This document shows, piece after piece, positions 1 to 8,066 of a DNA stretch of 45,774 nt. The translations under genes were made by a program, and so were the position numbers. The notes under the pieces are model-generated. The model was not told where the DNA came from and did not search any database. It saw only the letters and a list, made by a program, of their open reading frames with translations. Source of the DNA: CAYGZM01 sp964354365 (GTDB lineage: Bacteria; Planctomycetota; Phycisphaerae; Sedimentisphaerales; Anaerobacaceae); NCBI GenBank assembly GCA_964354365.1, contig CAYGZM010000011.1:1-45774 (forward strand). Reading direction: 5' to 3'. Within the stretch, counting starts at the first letter, position 1. Every line of letters starts with the position of its first letter.

Positions 1-1
1 G

Positions 2-79
2 CTGTATGAACAGTATTTTGACCGGTGCCGGACCGAGGATACCAGGCGCGCGGCGAAAGAGCGACTTATTGAGGTTTAA
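2..79 (+). CDS. C-terminal end of an unidentified protein, cut by the window edge
   Basis: An open frame enters from before the window and ends at a TAA at 77-79, giving 25 residues that end in RLIEV. The fragment is too short to assign a family. It matters because the last codons (CTT ATT GAG GTT TA) are duplicated 39 bp downstream at 104-117, where they end in TAG. A small palindromic element seems to have inserted exactly at this gene's stop codon, and the second copy probably preserves the original gene end. Confidence 0.5.
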   Translation: MYEQYFDRCRTEDTRRAAKERLIEV

Positions 80-107
80 TGAGTTCTGCAAAATTGCAGA
101 AGCCTTA
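79..107. mobile_element. Minimal palindromic element flanked by a direct repeat (copy 1)
   Basis: Positions 84-101 read TTCTGCAAAATTGCAGAA, a palindrome of 8-bp arms with two central bases. The element is flanked by the 14-bp direct repeat CTTATTGAGGTTTA at 65-78 and 104-117, as expected for a target duplication. The core and its outer bases (ATGAG on the left, GAAGCCTTA on the right) recur as the two ends of the 177-bp element at 43204-43380. Copy 1 may be a stripped-down or solo version. It lies 35 bases upstream of the next start codon, so it also falls in that gene's leader. Confidence 0.65.
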
Positions 108-135
108 TTGAGGTTTAGAACAAGGAGTACAGGCA

Positions 136-930
136 ATGGAGAATAAGCCAATAGGGTATATAGTGTGGCTGGCGGTCATGTGTCTGGTTGCGGTTTCGAT
201 TACGGTTGCGCTTTTCTTAGTGCTGGTTCCGCTGGCAAGCCGAGGGTACGCGTTTTATTTTGCAGTCTCGGTGCTCTGTGCGGCTGAGCTGGTTTGCTTT
301 GCGTGGCTTGTAAATTACCGGCTGAGCACATTCTATGAAATTCGAATCAGCGGCGCCACGCAGATAACCATCCATGTTCTAATCGGCGTGTATTTTCTGG
401 TTACGGTGATTTTTGCACTGATTCTTGCGCCGAGTCCTTCGGAGAGTAAAGGGTTTTTCGATGCCGTGACGTTAGTGTATGCGGCGTCTGTGTTTGCACT
501 TTTGCTGGCGGCGAGCATGCTGTACGCGAAGGACATCGGCTTGCAGGCCGAAGGCGCCGCGATTCGGGCTGAGAGCAGGCCTTTGCGTTTGCTTGAAGTG
601 GACGTGGAGCAGATTTGTATGACATTGCGGGACTCGGCAAAGGCAAGCTCGACGGACTCTGCGGCGGTGGATCGGGTAGTCAAGAAGATTGAAGCGCTGC
701 GGACGAGCCTGCAATATGCGCCGCCTAAGAAGCCGGGGACGCTCGACGAGAGCGGTGAGCGGAGCGTTCGGGATATAAACAAGAAGATTACAAATCAGTT
801 TAACGAATTGGCGCAAAGCGCAGCCAATATCGGCGGCGAACGGCTCGGCGAGGAGCTGGCGGCGATTGAATCAACCGTAAATCAAATTGAAATGTTGCTG
901 AAACAGCGTCAGCAGCAGCTCTTAGTTTAA
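136..930 (+). CDS. Four-helix membrane protein with a coiled cytoplasmic tail
   Basis: This 264-residue protein has four hydrophobic segments at about residues 8-33, 38-60, 77-98 and 108-130. A charged, helical C-terminal half (135-264) follows, rich in Glu, Gln, Ala and Leu and ending in a Gln run; it looks like a coiled coil. I do not recognise the family. The start is an ATG with AAGGAG at 122-127. It is 11 bases upstream of the SPFH-GYF gene, so the two are probably co-transcribed, and a role at the membrane together with that SPFH protein is an inference from position. A small palindromic element lies in its leader. Confidence 0.75.
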   Translation: MENKPIGYIVWLAVMCLVAVSITVALFLVLVPLASRGYAFYFAVSVLCAAELVCFAWLVNYRLSTFYEIRISGATQITIHVLIGVYFLVTVIFALILAPSPSESKGFFDAVTLVYAASVFALLLAASMLYAKDIGLQAEGAAIRAESRPLRLLEVDVEQICMTLRDSAKASSTDSAAVDRVVKKIEALRTSLQYAPPKKPGTLDESGERSVRDINKKITNQFNELAQSAANIGGERLGEELAAIESTVNQIEMLLKQRQQQLLV

Positions 931-941
931 GGAGGCACATC

Positions 942-2063
942 GTGTTTTTTGACGTTGTTGAATATCTTGATCCGACCGGGGAGGTGATGGTTGCCCGCGT
1001 CCCCGGAAGCGGCAGCGGCGAGTTCACGACGGGTTCGCAATTAATCGTTCAGGAGAATCAGGTTGCCGTTTTTTACCGTGACGGCCAGATGGCGGACCAG
1101 TTTCGCGCGGGACGCTATACGCTGAGCACGCAGAATCTGCCTGTTCTCAAGACCCTGACAAAGCTCGTGTTCAAAGGCAAGACGCCGTTTCGTGCGTACG
1201 TTCACTTTGTCAACCTCAAGATGTTTATCGACCTGGGCTGGGGCACGCCAAATCGGATTCTCTACCGCGACAAAACGTTCAAGATGGGCGTGAACTTAGG
1301 GGCCTTCGGGACGTGGAGCGTGCGGATTACCGACCACGTGCGTTTTCTAAATACCATAGTCGGCACTCAGGGACTCCAGGATACTCCCGCCATCGAAGAG
1401 TTTTTGCGCAAGATAATCGCGTCCCGATTTGCGGGCGTTCTCTCGAAGATACAGACGAGCGTTTATGATTTGCCGAGCCAGTATGACACGCTCGGCGCCA
1501 TGCTGAAGGAGGCGACCCGGCCTGAGTTCAGCCAGTACGGGCTGGAGCTTGTGGATATTGCGGTGGTGAATATCTCGCTGCCGGATGAAGTCGTCCAGCG
1601 GATCGACGAGCGCAGCCGGCTCGATATGTACGACACGGACGATATCGCCAAGGCGCAGGGATTGGCTATCGCCGATTCGCTGCCCAAGGCGGCGGAGAAC
1701 CCGAGCGGCGCAGCAGGCGCGGGCATCGGTGCCGGGATGGGCATCGGTGCGGGTATTGGGTTCGGCCAGGTCGTAGCGAAGAACTTGGGAGAGAACGTCG
1801 GCGGTGTTCAGCAGCCTGGCCCGGTTCCGCCGCCGCCTCCGCCTCCGGCGGCCCAATGGTATGCCTACGTCAACGGAAATCAGGTCGGGCCGATGACGCG
1901 CGAGCGCTTGTCGGCAGCCATTCAGGGCGGGCAAGTTGCGTGGGAGACGCCGGTATGGCGGCCTGGTATGGCGAGCTGGACGCCGGCCTCCGGGGTCCCG
2001 GAACTGGCGCCGCTTATGAGTCCGCCGCCGCCACCACCACCTCCTCCGCCTCCAAGCCGGTGA
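942..2063 (+). CDS. SPFH/Band 7 domain protein with a C-terminal GYF_2 domain
   Basis: This 373-residue protein starts at a GTG with GGAGG at 931-935. Residues about 1-240 look like the SPFH (Band 7) domain of the YdjI type: a start close to FFDVVEYLDPTGE, a beta-rich middle, and a helical end with DERSRLDMY. A glycine/alanine-rich helix follows (about 250-280), then a proline run. A GYF_2 (DUF4339) domain with WYAYVNGNQVGPMTRERL is at about 308-355, and the protein ends in a poly-proline tail. In known families SPFH proteins scaffold membranes, and GYF_2 domains accompany membrane or stress proteins in planctomycetes and other bacteria. Coupling with the upstream membrane protein suggests a membrane-organising pair (inference). 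Confidence 0.8.
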   Translation: MFFDVVEYLDPTGEVMVARVPGSGSGEFTTGSQLIVQENQVAVFYRDGQMADQFRAGRYTLSTQNLPVLKTLTKLVFKGKTPFRAYVHFVNLKMFIDLGWGTPNRILYRDKTFKMGVNLGAFGTWSVRITDHVRFLNTIVGTQGLQDTPAIEEFLRKIIASRFAGVLSKIQTSVYDLPSQYDTLGAMLKEATRPEFSQYGLELVDIAVVNISLPDEVVQRIDERSRLDMYDTDDIAKAQGLAIADSLPKAAENPSGAAGAGIGAGMGIGAGIGFGQVVAKNLGENVGGVQQPGPVPPPPPPPAAQWYAYVNGNQVGPMTRERLSAAIQGGQVAWETPVWRPGMASWTPASGVPELAPLMSPPPPPPPPPPPSR

Positions 2064-2170
2064 ACGTGCTTTTGAGTATTCGTGGCAGCGAGCGGGACGA
2101 CCTTGCGCCCGGATTGTTGCGGTTCGGCGAGTCTGTAGGGGCGAGCGCTGGTCCGTTCTGAGCGGCTGAC

Positions 2171-2189
2171 CACGCGCGGGACGCGCGTG
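2171..2189. repeat. Palindromic repeat, GGA-loop family, variant arms
   Basis: CACGCGCG, GGA, CGCGCGTG: a perfect 8-bp stem with a three-base GGA loop, followed by CCAC. Related palindromes at 29001-29027 and 38090-38108 have arms with CGGGCG/CGCCCG in place of CGCGCG/CGCGCG, so both arms changed together. The dispersed family is therefore kept as a hairpin. Confidence 0.7.
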
Positions 2190-2239
2190 CCACAGAAAAA
2201 GCTTGCGTTGCCTGCGGACTTGGGGCAGACTTTGGAGGT

Positions 2240-3379
2240 ATGGAATCGCAGGCAAGCCAAGTAACAGGCGGTAGAAGTTTTTTCTTTGCCGGTGGCGGGA
2301 CAGGGGGGCATATCTATCCCGCCATTGCAGTGGCCGAGCGGATAGTCGAGCTTGAGCCGGGGGCGAAGGTGCATTTCTTCTGCAGCGGGCGGGAGATTGA
2401 TTCGAAGGTCTTGCGGCGCGGTGGTTTCGCATATACAACACTGCCGGCGGAGGGTCTCTCGGTGCGGCCGGGCAAACTGATGAGGTTCTGCCGGTCGTTC
2501 ATAAAAAGCTACAGGATTGCCAGGGCGGCGATTGTCGAGAGCAAGGATGTGGTGGTGATAGGAGTCGGGGGGTTTGTGGCCGGGCCTGTCTGCCTGGCGG
2601 CGCACAGATTGAAGGCGCCTATCGCGGTATTGAACGTCGATATTGTGCCCGGGCGGGCGAATAAACTGATAGCCCGATGGGCGGATGAGATTTTTGTGCA
2701 GTTCGAAGACACCCGCGATTATTTCGCCGGGAGCAAGGCCAAAGTGAGCGTTGTGGGCTGTCCGCTGCGGAAGGGTTTTGACGACCCGCAGCCGAACAGG
2801 GCGATCGAGCAGCTGGGGCTGGACAAGCGTAAAAAGATTCTGCTCGTCACGGGCGCATCGAGCGGTGCGGCGAATATCAACGATGCGGTATGCTCGATTC
2901 TGGAGAAGCTGGATGCGTTTGTCGGCGACTGGCAGGTAGTGCATCTTACAGGACAAACGCACTTTGAGGATGTCAAGGTCAGGTACGAATGGGCGAAGAT
3001 AAGTCGTAAGGTTTTGGCCTATTATGATGATATGCCGGATTTGTTGGCCGCAGCCGATTTAGTGATCGGGCGCAGCGGCGCGGTGAGCGTGGCTGAGTAT
3101 GCCGTGGCCGGCGTGCCGAGTATCTGCATGCCGTATCCGTATCACAAGGACAGGCATCAGTATCTAAACGCGGGCAAATTGGTTGAGGCGGGGGCGGCGG
3201 TCATAGTGGATGACCTGCCGGAAAGCAATGAGCGGGCGGAATGGCTTTGGGAGGAGCTGGAGGAGCTGATGAAGGACGAGAATAAACGCCGGAAGATGGC
3301 GGAGAACTGCGCAGATGTGGCTAAAATGGATGCGGCTTCCAGGATCGCACAGAGGCTGCTGGGAGCGTACAAGGGGTAG
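2240..3379 (+). CDS. murG: MurG, undecaprenyl-PP-MurNAc-pentapeptide-UDPGlcNAc GlcNAc transferase
   Basis: MurG transfers GlcNAc from UDP-GlcNAc to lipid I to form lipid II, on the inner face of the cytoplasmic membrane. The 379-residue protein has the GT28 N-terminal loop GGGTGGHIYPAIAVA (about 18-32), a GGFVAGP segment near 110, and the C-terminal sugar-nucleotide motif with RSGAVSVAEYAVAGVPS followed by HQYLNAG. Length fits the family. A GGAGG lies only one base before the ATG, which is unusually close; I see no better in-frame start before the GGGTGGH motif. No other cell-wall cluster (dcw) genes are nearby, so murG is isolated here. Confidence 0.93.
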   Translation: MESQASQVTGGRSFFFAGGGTGGHIYPAIAVAERIVELEPGAKVHFFCSGREIDSKVLRRGGFAYTTLPAEGLSVRPGKLMRFCRSFIKSYRIARAAIVESKDVVVIGVGGFVAGPVCLAAHRLKAPIAVLNVDIVPGRANKLIARWADEIFVQFEDTRDYFAGSKAKVSVVGCPLRKGFDDPQPNRAIEQLGLDKRKKILLVTGASSGAANINDAVCSILEKLDAFVGDWQVVHLTGQTHFEDVKVRYEWAKISRKVLAYYDDMPDLLAAADLVIGRSGAVSVAEYAVAGVPSICMPYPYHKDRHQYLNAGKLVEAGAAVIVDDLPESNERAEWLWEELEELMKDENKRRKMAENCADVAKMDAASRIAQRLLGAYKG

Positions 3380-3741
3380 CTCGTAACAAAATCCTAAGCA
3401 CGAAATCCGAAACAAATAAGAAATTCGAAATCTAAATGACCAAAACAATCCCTAATCGGCGCTGCAGGCTCTATTCTGAACATTTGAGTCTGGCTCATTT
3501 GATATTGTTTCGGATTTCGATATTCGAATTTCGAGTTTACAACGGCGGAGGGGTCTGGCATCCCCTGTTTTTACGAGAAATGGCTTGACTTAGGGGCTTT
3601 GGGCGGAGAAACTGGTTGTTCCAACTATTGGCGATAACGGGCTGAAGAGCCGCAATAAATGGCGTTTGCCGAGCGTCTGATATACGTTAGGATTGATTCG
3701 CTCATTATAAGGCCGGTATCCTTTTTCGGAAGGGGACAAAG
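3380..3741. repeat. Intergenic region carrying AT-rich dispersed repeats
   Basis: No gene is visible. Positions 3382-3440 hold a sequence built around 'aatcctaagcacgaaatcc' and 'gaaattcgaaatctaaatg'. Positions 3501-3538 hold an inverted, diverged partner around 'gtttcggatttcgatattcg'. A third relative lies at 23347-23411. The AT-rich wording contrasts with the surrounding GC-rich genes. The following gene has no clear promoter; TTGACT at about 3584 lacks a good -10 box. Confidence 0.55.
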
Positions 3742-5553
3742 ATGGATGGATTTGGGAAGACGCGTCGTGAGTTCATTAAGGATTCGATTTGCCTGGGCGC
3801 CGCTGCGCTTGCGGTCGGTCCGACGGGCAAATTGCTGGCGATGAGAATGGCCGGACCGGGCTCGCGGATGAAATTCGGGCTGGTAACATATCTGTGGGGC
3901 AAGGACTGGGACCTGCCGACGCTGATAGCCAACTGCGAGAAGGCCAAAGTGCTCGGCGTTGAGCTGCGGGTGGATCACGCTCACAATGTTGAGTCGGACC
4001 TTAATGCTCAGCAGCGAATAGAGGTCAAGAAGCGTTTTGCCGACAGTCCGGTGAAGCTCGTCGGGATGGGCACGAACTTTGCTTTCCACGACGCCGACCC
4101 TGCGAAGCTCAAGGCGAATATTGAAGGGGCAAAGGAGTATATCAAGCTGTCTGCGGACGTGGGCGGTTTGGGTGTCAAGGTCAAGCCGAACGACCTGCCC
4201 AAGGGCGTGCCGCAGGAGAAGACGGTTGAGCAGATAGGCAAGTCGCTCAACGAGCTTGGCCGATTCGGTGCCGAACATGGGCAGAAGATTCGGCTGGAGG
4301 TTCACGGCGGGTGCGCGCCGCTGCCGATTATCAAGGCGATTATGGACGTGGCGGAGCATCCGAACGTCGGGGTCTGCTGGAACTGCAACTCTGACGACCT
4401 GAAAGACGAGGGGCTGGAGCATAACTTTAACCTGGTCAAGGGACGGTTTGGCGATACGGCCCATGTCCGCGAGCTGAACGCCGGCGACTATCCGTATCAG
4501 GAATTGATGAATCTGTTCGCGGGGATGGGTTACGCCGGGTGGATATTGCTCGAGGGGCGGGCGGACCCGCAAGACAAGGTTGCCGCGTTGATTGAGCAGC
4601 GGCAGGTCTGGGAGGGGATGATTGCGAAGGCCCAGCCGGGCGGGGCAAAAGGCGGGGCCGGGGTGAAGATCAGCGAAGCGGACAATAAGCTCAGGGTGGA
4701 AATAGACGGCAAGCTGTTCACGGAGTACAACTATCAGGATGTCCCCAGGCCGTTCTTCTACCCGGTGATTGGCCCGACGGGAGTCAACGTCACGCGGAAC
4801 TGGCCGATGAAGGATATCAACAAGGACGAGGAACGCGACCACGTGCACCACAAGAGCCTTTGGTTCACGCACGGCGCTGTGAACGGCCAGGATTTCTGGG
4901 GTGAGGGAAGCGGGAGTGGCAAGGTTGTGCACGATGGGTTCGTTAAGGTTGAATCCGGCGCAAAGGCGGGCGTTATCGAGTCGAAGAACAAGTGGGTTGC
5001 AAAAGATGGCGCGGTTGTCTGCACGGATACGCGAACGCACAGGTTTTACCCGACTCTGGCGGACGGCGGGCGGATGATGGACTTCGAGATAACAATCCAA
5101 GCCTCGCAGGGCAAGGTTGTCTTGGGTGACACGAAGGAAGGGTCGATGGCAATTCGCCTGGCGCCTACGATGCAGGTGGAAGGCAAGGAGGGCAAGGTGG
5201 CCAAGGGACATATAATCAACAGCGAAGGGGTCAAGGACGGGGATGCGTGGGGCAAACGGGCGGCGTGGTGCGATTGTTACGGGCCGGTGGAAGATAAGGT
5301 TGTTGGGGTGGCGATTTTCGACCATCCGACAAATCCGAAGCATCCGACCTGGTGGCACGTTCGGACGTATGGACTGTTCGCGGCGAATCCATTCGGGGAG
5401 CACGACTTCGAGAGCAAGCCGGCGGGCGTTGGCGATATAACCATCGAAGCCGGAAAAAGCCTTACGTTCAAGTATCGGCTCTATTTTCATAACGGCGACG
5501 CCGAGCAGGGGCAGGTGGCAAAGTATTACCGCGCATACGCGGCGACGAAATAG
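3742..5553 (+). CDS. Tat-exported TIM-barrel sugar isomerase fused to a PmoA-like (DUF6807) domain
   Basis: This 603-residue protein begins with a twin-arginine signal (KTRREFIK, about 6-13). Residues about 30-290 form a xylose isomerase-like TIM barrel, starting MKFGLVTYLWG and containing RLEVHGGCAPLP and ILLEGRAD. A Gly/Ala linker (about 293-303) joins it to a C-terminal domain (about 305-600) that looks like the PmoA/DUF6807 family: RPFFYPVIGPTGVNVTRNWP, DHVHHKSLWFTHG and IFDHPTNPKHPTWWHVR. DUF6807 proteins are often encoded beside sugar oxidoreductases, although the fused form is unusual to me. It heads a three-gene operon with a Gfo/Idh/MocA oxidoreductase and another isomerase, so periplasmic processing of an oxidised sugar or glycoside is likely (inference). 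Confidence 0.82.
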   Translation: MDGFGKTRREFIKDSICLGAAALAVGPTGKLLAMRMAGPGSRMKFGLVTYLWGKDWDLPTLIANCEKAKVLGVELRVDHAHNVESDLNAQQRIEVKKRFADSPVKLVGMGTNFAFHDADPAKLKANIEGAKEYIKLSADVGGLGVKVKPNDLPKGVPQEKTVEQIGKSLNELGRFGAEHGQKIRLEVHGGCAPLPIIKAIMDVAEHPNVGVCWNCNSDDLKDEGLEHNFNLVKGRFGDTAHVRELNAGDYPYQELMNLFAGMGYAGWILLEGRADPQDKVAALIEQRQVWEGMIAKAQPGGAKGGAGVKISEADNKLRVEIDGKLFTEYNYQDVPRPFFYPVIGPTGVNVTRNWPMKDINKDEERDHVHHKSLWFTHGAVNGQDFWGEGSGSGKVVHDGFVKVESGAKAGVIESKNKWVAKDGAVVCTDTRTHRFYPTLADGGRMMDFEITIQASQGKVVLGDTKEGSMAIRLAPTMQVEGKEGKVAKGHIINSEGVKDGDAWGKRAAWCDCYGPVEDKVVGVAIFDHPTNPKHPTWWHVRTYGLFAANPFGEHDFESKPAGVGDITIEAGKSLTFKYRLYFHNGDAEQGQVAKYYRAYAATK

Positions 5554-5623
5554 TCTGGCAATGGCGAAACGTGGTTTTGGGGTATTCCTGAAAGAACCAT
5601 GTGAGAAATGAAGGAGAAGTATT

Positions 5624-7084
5624 ATGGGCAAGTCAACTCGTCGGGATTTTATGAAGGCAACAATGGCGGCCGGTGCGGCAATGGTATTGGCCGGGCCTAA
5701 TTCGCGCGTCCTTGGCGCCAATAACGATCTGCGGATCGCGGTGGTCGGGGTCGGCGGCCAGGGCAGCGGCCACATCGGCTACTTTAATGAGAAGAAGGGC
5801 GTGCGCGTGGTGGCGCTCTGCGATGCCGATAAGGCCCATGTGGAGGGCAGGGCCGGCGATTTCGAGAAGAAGTACGGGCAGAAGGTCAAGACGTACATCG
5901 ACGTCCGCGAGCTGCTGGAAGATAAGAGCATCGACGCGATCACCTCGGCAACGCCGAACTTCTGGCATTCATTGGTGACTGTCTGGGCGTGCCAGGCGGG
6001 CAAGGATGTCTATATAGAGAAGCCCGTCTCGCACAACATCTGGGAAGGCCGCAAGGCGGTTGAGGCGGCCCGCAAGTACGAGCGGATCGTCCAAACGGGC
6101 ACACAAAGGCGATCTTCTGAGGCCTATAAGGAGGCATACAAGTATATAAATGAGGGGCACATCGGCGCGATCAAGTGGGTCCGCGGTTTCTGCTACAAGC
6201 CGCGATTCAGTGGAAACGGGATTGTCAATGGTACGAATGGGCCGATTTCGCCTCCGGCGACTGTTGATTACAATCTGTGGTGCGGCCCGGCGGATATGGA
6301 GCCGCTGCGGCGGACGGAGCTTCACTACCTGTGGCACTGGGTCTGGAACACGGGCAACGGCGACTTGGGCAACCAGGGCATTCACGAGATGGACCTGTCG
6401 CGGTGGGCGCTGGGCGATCCTAAGCTGGCGCCGCGTGTGATCAGCTTAGGCGGCAGATTCAAAGTGAACGACGCCGGCGAGACCGCCAATACGCAGATTA
6501 TTTTCTTGGATTACAAGCCCGCCCCGCTGATTTTTGAGGTCCGCGGGCTGCCTCGCAAGAAGGGCGACTCGGGAATGGACAACTTCCGCGGCACACAGAT
6601 CGGCGTGGTGGTGCAGTGCGAGAACGGTTACTACGCGGCCGGCGAAGGCGGCGGCTGGGTATATGACAACGACGGCAAGAAGGTCAAGCAGCTTACCGGC
6701 AGCGGTGGGGAGCATCACCAGAACTTCATCGACGCAGTCCGCAGCCGCAAGGTCAGCGACCTGAACGCCGACATCGAGAAGGGGCATCTGTCCAGCGCGC
6801 TGTGCCACATGGGCAACATCTCATACCGGCTGGGCAAGAAGGCATCGGTTGACGAGGTAAAGGCGGCTATCGGGAACAATGCCGAGTTGATGGATTCGTT
6901 CGAGCGGATGCTCACCCATCTGACGGCCAATGAGGTTGACCTGCAGAAGGAGCCGATAACGATTGGCCCGATGCTTACTATGGATCCGGGAAAGGAAGTC
7001 TTTGTCGGCGAGCACGCCGATTGGGCGAATATGTATCTGAAGCGTAACTACCGCGAGCCTTTTGTCGTCCCGGAGAAGGTCTGA
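5624..7084 (+). CDS. Tat-exported Gfo/Idh/MocA family oxidoreductase
   Basis: This 486-residue protein has the Tat signal STRRDFMK at 4-11 and a following hydrophobic stretch. The Rossmann nucleotide-binding segment starts at about residue 34 (LRIAVVGVGGQGSGHIG). The family's EKP motif (YIEKPVSHNIWEG) is at about 131-143. The C-terminal half carries the beta-sheet substrate domain with HYLWHWVWNTGNGDLGNQG. Such enzymes oxidise or reduce sugars with NAD(P), and exported Tat forms carry their cofactor with them. GGAG lies ahead of the ATG. The stop codon overlaps the next start by one base (TGATG), so the two are translationally coupled. Confidence 0.9.
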   Translation: MGKSTRRDFMKATMAAGAAMVLAGPNSRVLGANNDLRIAVVGVGGQGSGHIGYFNEKKGVRVVALCDADKAHVEGRAGDFEKKYGQKVKTYIDVRELLEDKSIDAITSATPNFWHSLVTVWACQAGKDVYIEKPVSHNIWEGRKAVEAARKYERIVQTGTQRRSSEAYKEAYKYINEGHIGAIKWVRGFCYKPRFSGNGIVNGTNGPISPPATVDYNLWCGPADMEPLRRTELHYLWHWVWNTGNGDLGNQGIHEMDLSRWALGDPKLAPRVISLGGRFKVNDAGETANTQIIFLDYKPAPLIFEVRGLPRKKGDSGMDNFRGTQIGVVVQCENGYYAAGEGGGWVYDNDGKKVKQLTGSGGEHHQNFIDAVRSRKVSDLNADIEKGHLSSALCHMGNISYRLGKKASVDEVKAAIGNNAELMDSFERMLTHLTANEVDLQKEPITIGPMLTMDPGKEVFVGEHADWANMYLKRNYREPFVVPEKV

Positions 7085-7899
7085 TGAGATTTGCCCTTTG
7101 CAACGAGATGTTCGAGAATCGGCCAATGACTAAGGTCTGCTCGACGGTCAGACGCCTGGGGTATGACGGTCTTGAGATAGCGCCGTTTACGTTAGCCGAA
7201 TCGGCCGATAAGGTCTCGGGCAAGCAGCGTAAAGAGGTTCGGCGGATTGTCGAGGACAGCGGCTTGGAGGTCGTGGGCCTGCACTGGCTCTTTGCGGGGC
7301 CCCCGGGCCTGCATATAACCACCACGAATGATGCAATATGGGGCAGGACAAGAGATTACTTGTCCTGCCTCCTTGATCTGTGCAGCGATTTGGGCGGCAA
7401 GGTGCTCGTGCTTGGCTCGCCCAAGCAGCGAAGCCTCGTGGATGGACAGACCAAAGAAGGCGCGTGGAAACGGGCGGTTGACCTGCTAAGCGCCGTCCTG
7501 GAGAAGGCTGCCGATTTGGGCGCAACAATCTGTCTTGAGCCGCTCTCACCCGTGGAGACGGACTTCATCAATACGGTGGCCGAGGGTATGAAAATGGTGC
7601 GCCAGATAAATCACCCGAACCTTCGGATTCATCTTGACGTCAAGGCGATGTGCTCGGAAGGGAAGCCTGTTGCTGATATTATCCGCTCTGTGCGGGGCGA
7701 GGACATCGGGCACTTCCACGTCAACGACCCGAATCTTTACGGTCCGGGGATGGGAGATGTGGATTACGGCCCCATCGCCGAGGCGATAAATGATATCGGG
7801 TGGGACAAGTGGCTGAGCGTAGAGGTGTTCAAGTACGACCCGGACCCGGAGACTATAGCTAAGAAAAGCATCGACTACCTGCGGTCATTCTGGCCTTGA
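7084..7899 (+). CDS. Sugar phosphate isomerase/epimerase family TIM-barrel protein
   Basis: This 271-residue cytoplasmic protein shows the xylose isomerase-like barrel with likely metal ligands: ICLEPLSP (about 144-151), HLDVKAM (about 183-189), HFHVNDPN (about 211-218) and SVEVFKYDP near the end. It has no export signal, unlike its two neighbours. Its ATG overlaps the oxidoreductase stop by one base. Members isomerise, epimerise or cleave keto-sugars; some act on 3-keto-glycosides made by Gfo/Idh/MocA enzymes, and the gene order here fits such a pathway (inference). The substrate cannot be read from sequence. Confidence 0.88.
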   Translation: MRFALCNEMFENRPMTKVCSTVRRLGYDGLEIAPFTLAESADKVSGKQRKEVRRIVEDSGLEVVGLHWLFAGPPGLHITTTNDAIWGRTRDYLSCLLDLCSDLGGKVLVLGSPKQRSLVDGQTKEGAWKRAVDLLSAVLEKAADLGATICLEPLSPVETDFINTVAEGMKMVRQINHPNLRIHLDVKAMCSEGKPVADIIRSVRGEDIGHFHVNDPNLYGPGMGDVDYGPIAEAINDIGWDKWLSVEVFKYDPDPETIAKKSIDYLRSFWP

Positions 7900-7955
7900 T
7901 GATTAACCAAGCTGTGTCGAAAAGATGCTGCGACAATCCGAATGTTTGGTAAATT

Positions 7956-7991
7956 GAGATTCCCGCGTCGCTTCGCTCCTCGCAATGACGT
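7956..7991. repeat. Short dispersed repeat ending 'tcgcaatgacg'
   Basis: The segment 'gattcccgcgtcgcttcg' plus 'ctcctcgcaatgacg' has the form of a short interspersed repeat I remember from many bacterial intergenic regions. The related 'tgtcattctgagcgagagcg' (10901-10930) and 'gtcatttcgaccgaacgaag' (21430-21466) types also occur in this window. The region 7900-8066 holds nothing else I can support. Confidence 0.4.
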
Positions 7992-8066
7992 TACACCTTG
8001 CCTGGTCCATGATTTTGGTGGATTGCGGGTCCTGTGAAGCGCGATGCGGCGAAAGGAGGTAATAGC

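Noticed and set aside
1922..2962. Long minus-strand open frame of 346 codons
   Set aside because: It lies opposite the SPFH tail and murG, is rich in Arg/Pro/His, and reflects the GC-rich complement of real genes.
3625..5775. 716-codon minus-strand open frame
   Set aside because: It lies entirely opposite the well-supported isomerase-PmoA fusion and the start of the oxidoreductase; composition is that of a complement shadow.
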